Position numbers and translations under genes: made by a program
Source: Schistocerca nitens
Taxonomy: Eukaryota; Arthropoda; Insecta; Orthoptera; Acrididae
Direction of reading: 5' to 3'
Length of the DNA stretch: 64,000 nucleotides
Assembly: GCF_023898315.1 (NCBI RefSeq)
Contig: NC_064615.1
Location: 8,504,501-8,568,500 of the forward strand
In this document: piece after piece, positions 63,600 to 64,000 of the stretch
Numbering within the stretch: position 1 is the first letter of the stretch
Layout of the letters: every line of letters begins with the position of its first letter
The notes under the pieces: model-generated
The model's input: only the letters and a program-made list of their open reading frames with translations
Databases searched by the model: none
Told to the model about the DNA's origin: nothing

Positions 63600-64000
63600 G
63601 CGTGTTTGACAATGCAGGAGATGCCCTCATATGACGTGACGTGCGAACGTGTAACGGACTCAGGAACATAATCTAACATGACCGTTTCGAGCTTCCGTGT
63701 GTTCTGTAAGGGGAGGATTAATGTTACTAACCTCACAGGGTCAACGTTATTGTGAGTTGCTCCTGCCCCACGTGCGTATTTTCAGGGGTGCGTTCGTCCC
63801 TGTCTCCATTTTTATGGATGACTATGCCCGGGTGCAGGAGCTCTTGGAACGAGTGGCATTCAACGAATAGGGTGGCCCGTCTGTGCTGCTGACTTAAATC
63901 TCATCGATCGTGGGTGGGACGGGTTGGGGAGAGCTACTACAGTGCGTTCAGTTGCTGCCGACCGCACTGGTGGACGAACGGGACACCCTGCCACGAGAAC
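63600..64000 (+). pseudogene. Tc1-like transposase relic, runs off the window end
   Basis: LLPHVRIFRGAFVPVSIFMD then DYARVQELLERVAFNE around 63755-63870 corresponds to the FMDDNARPHRA region (second Asp). LLPTALVDERDTLPREN ends the window and resembles the -LL-EW--LPQE helix near the C-terminus. Between them the SPDLNPIEHVWD motif survives as CAADLNLIDRGWDGLGR in another frame. Dead copy; the left end is unclear and the LINE tail lies just upstream. Confidence 0.6.

Noticed and set aside
1..64000. CRISPR array, bacterial operon or prophage
   Set aside because: No regularly spaced short repeats, no operon-like gene packing or Shine-Dalgarno pattern; all content is of eukaryotic transposon type.

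Overview
The window looks like intergenic or intronic DNA of a large, transposon-packed insect genome. The mix of elements fits a grasshopper or locust (Orthoptera, Schistocerca-like): short tRNA-headed SINEs sharing one tail, 5S-rRNA-headed SINEs, non-LTR retrotransposons with GATGTA-repeat tails, Penelope-like palindromes and many Tc1/mariner relics. The organism call rests on recalled resemblance of these repeats, not on a search. I found no host protein gene, no genuine tRNA or rRNA gene and no CRISPR. Every long open frame I could assign belongs to a mobile element or to a palindrome.

Layout. 1-2.9 kb: endonuclease end of an RTE-like LINE (minus), a second LINE tail, an inverted-repeat unit split by two SINEs, and an AACC-tailed SINE. 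3.1-5.3 kb: SINE, Penelope-like palindrome, 5'-truncated LINE with an open 318-codon frame. 5.3-13.6 kb: sparse, with SINEs, two mariner-type copies and a 5S-derived SINE. 13.6-15.9 kb: a complete Tc1-like element with an intact 340-residue transposase, sitting inside an older Tc1-like gene. 16.0-18.0 kb: minus-strand LINE hit by three SINEs. 18.0-22.4 kb: jockey-like LINE broken by a probable solo LTR (itself carrying a SINE) and by a 5S SINE. 24.3-25.0 kb: almost perfect 308-bp-arm palindrome flanked by a 12-bp target duplication. 25.2-29.4 kb: one Tc1-like element holding a TTAA-flanked Kolobok/Mutator-like element (with its own SINE) and a LINE. 29.4-32.3 kb: mostly unassigned. 32.3-34.5 kb: second copy of the same Tc1-like family, holding a LINE and a SINE. 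35-46 kb: scattered SINE, Tc1, Penelope and hAT relics. 46.6-48.1 kb: mariner with a SINE inside. 49.5-50.4 kb: fold-back of two mariner tails. 50.8-52.7 kb: intact 609-codon reverse transcriptase frame. 53-64 kb: DDE relic, large Penelope-like palindrome, RTE pieces in both orientations, two LINE tails and a Tc1-like relic running off the end.

The most interesting pattern is three separate palindromes (near 3.8, 24.6 and 55.8 kb). Two have direct 12-13 bp target duplications, and all carry hammerhead-ribozyme-like cores facing outward from both arms. The other strong theme is dated nesting: in several places, removing an insert and one target-site copy restores the interrupted sequence, so the order of insertion can be read directly.
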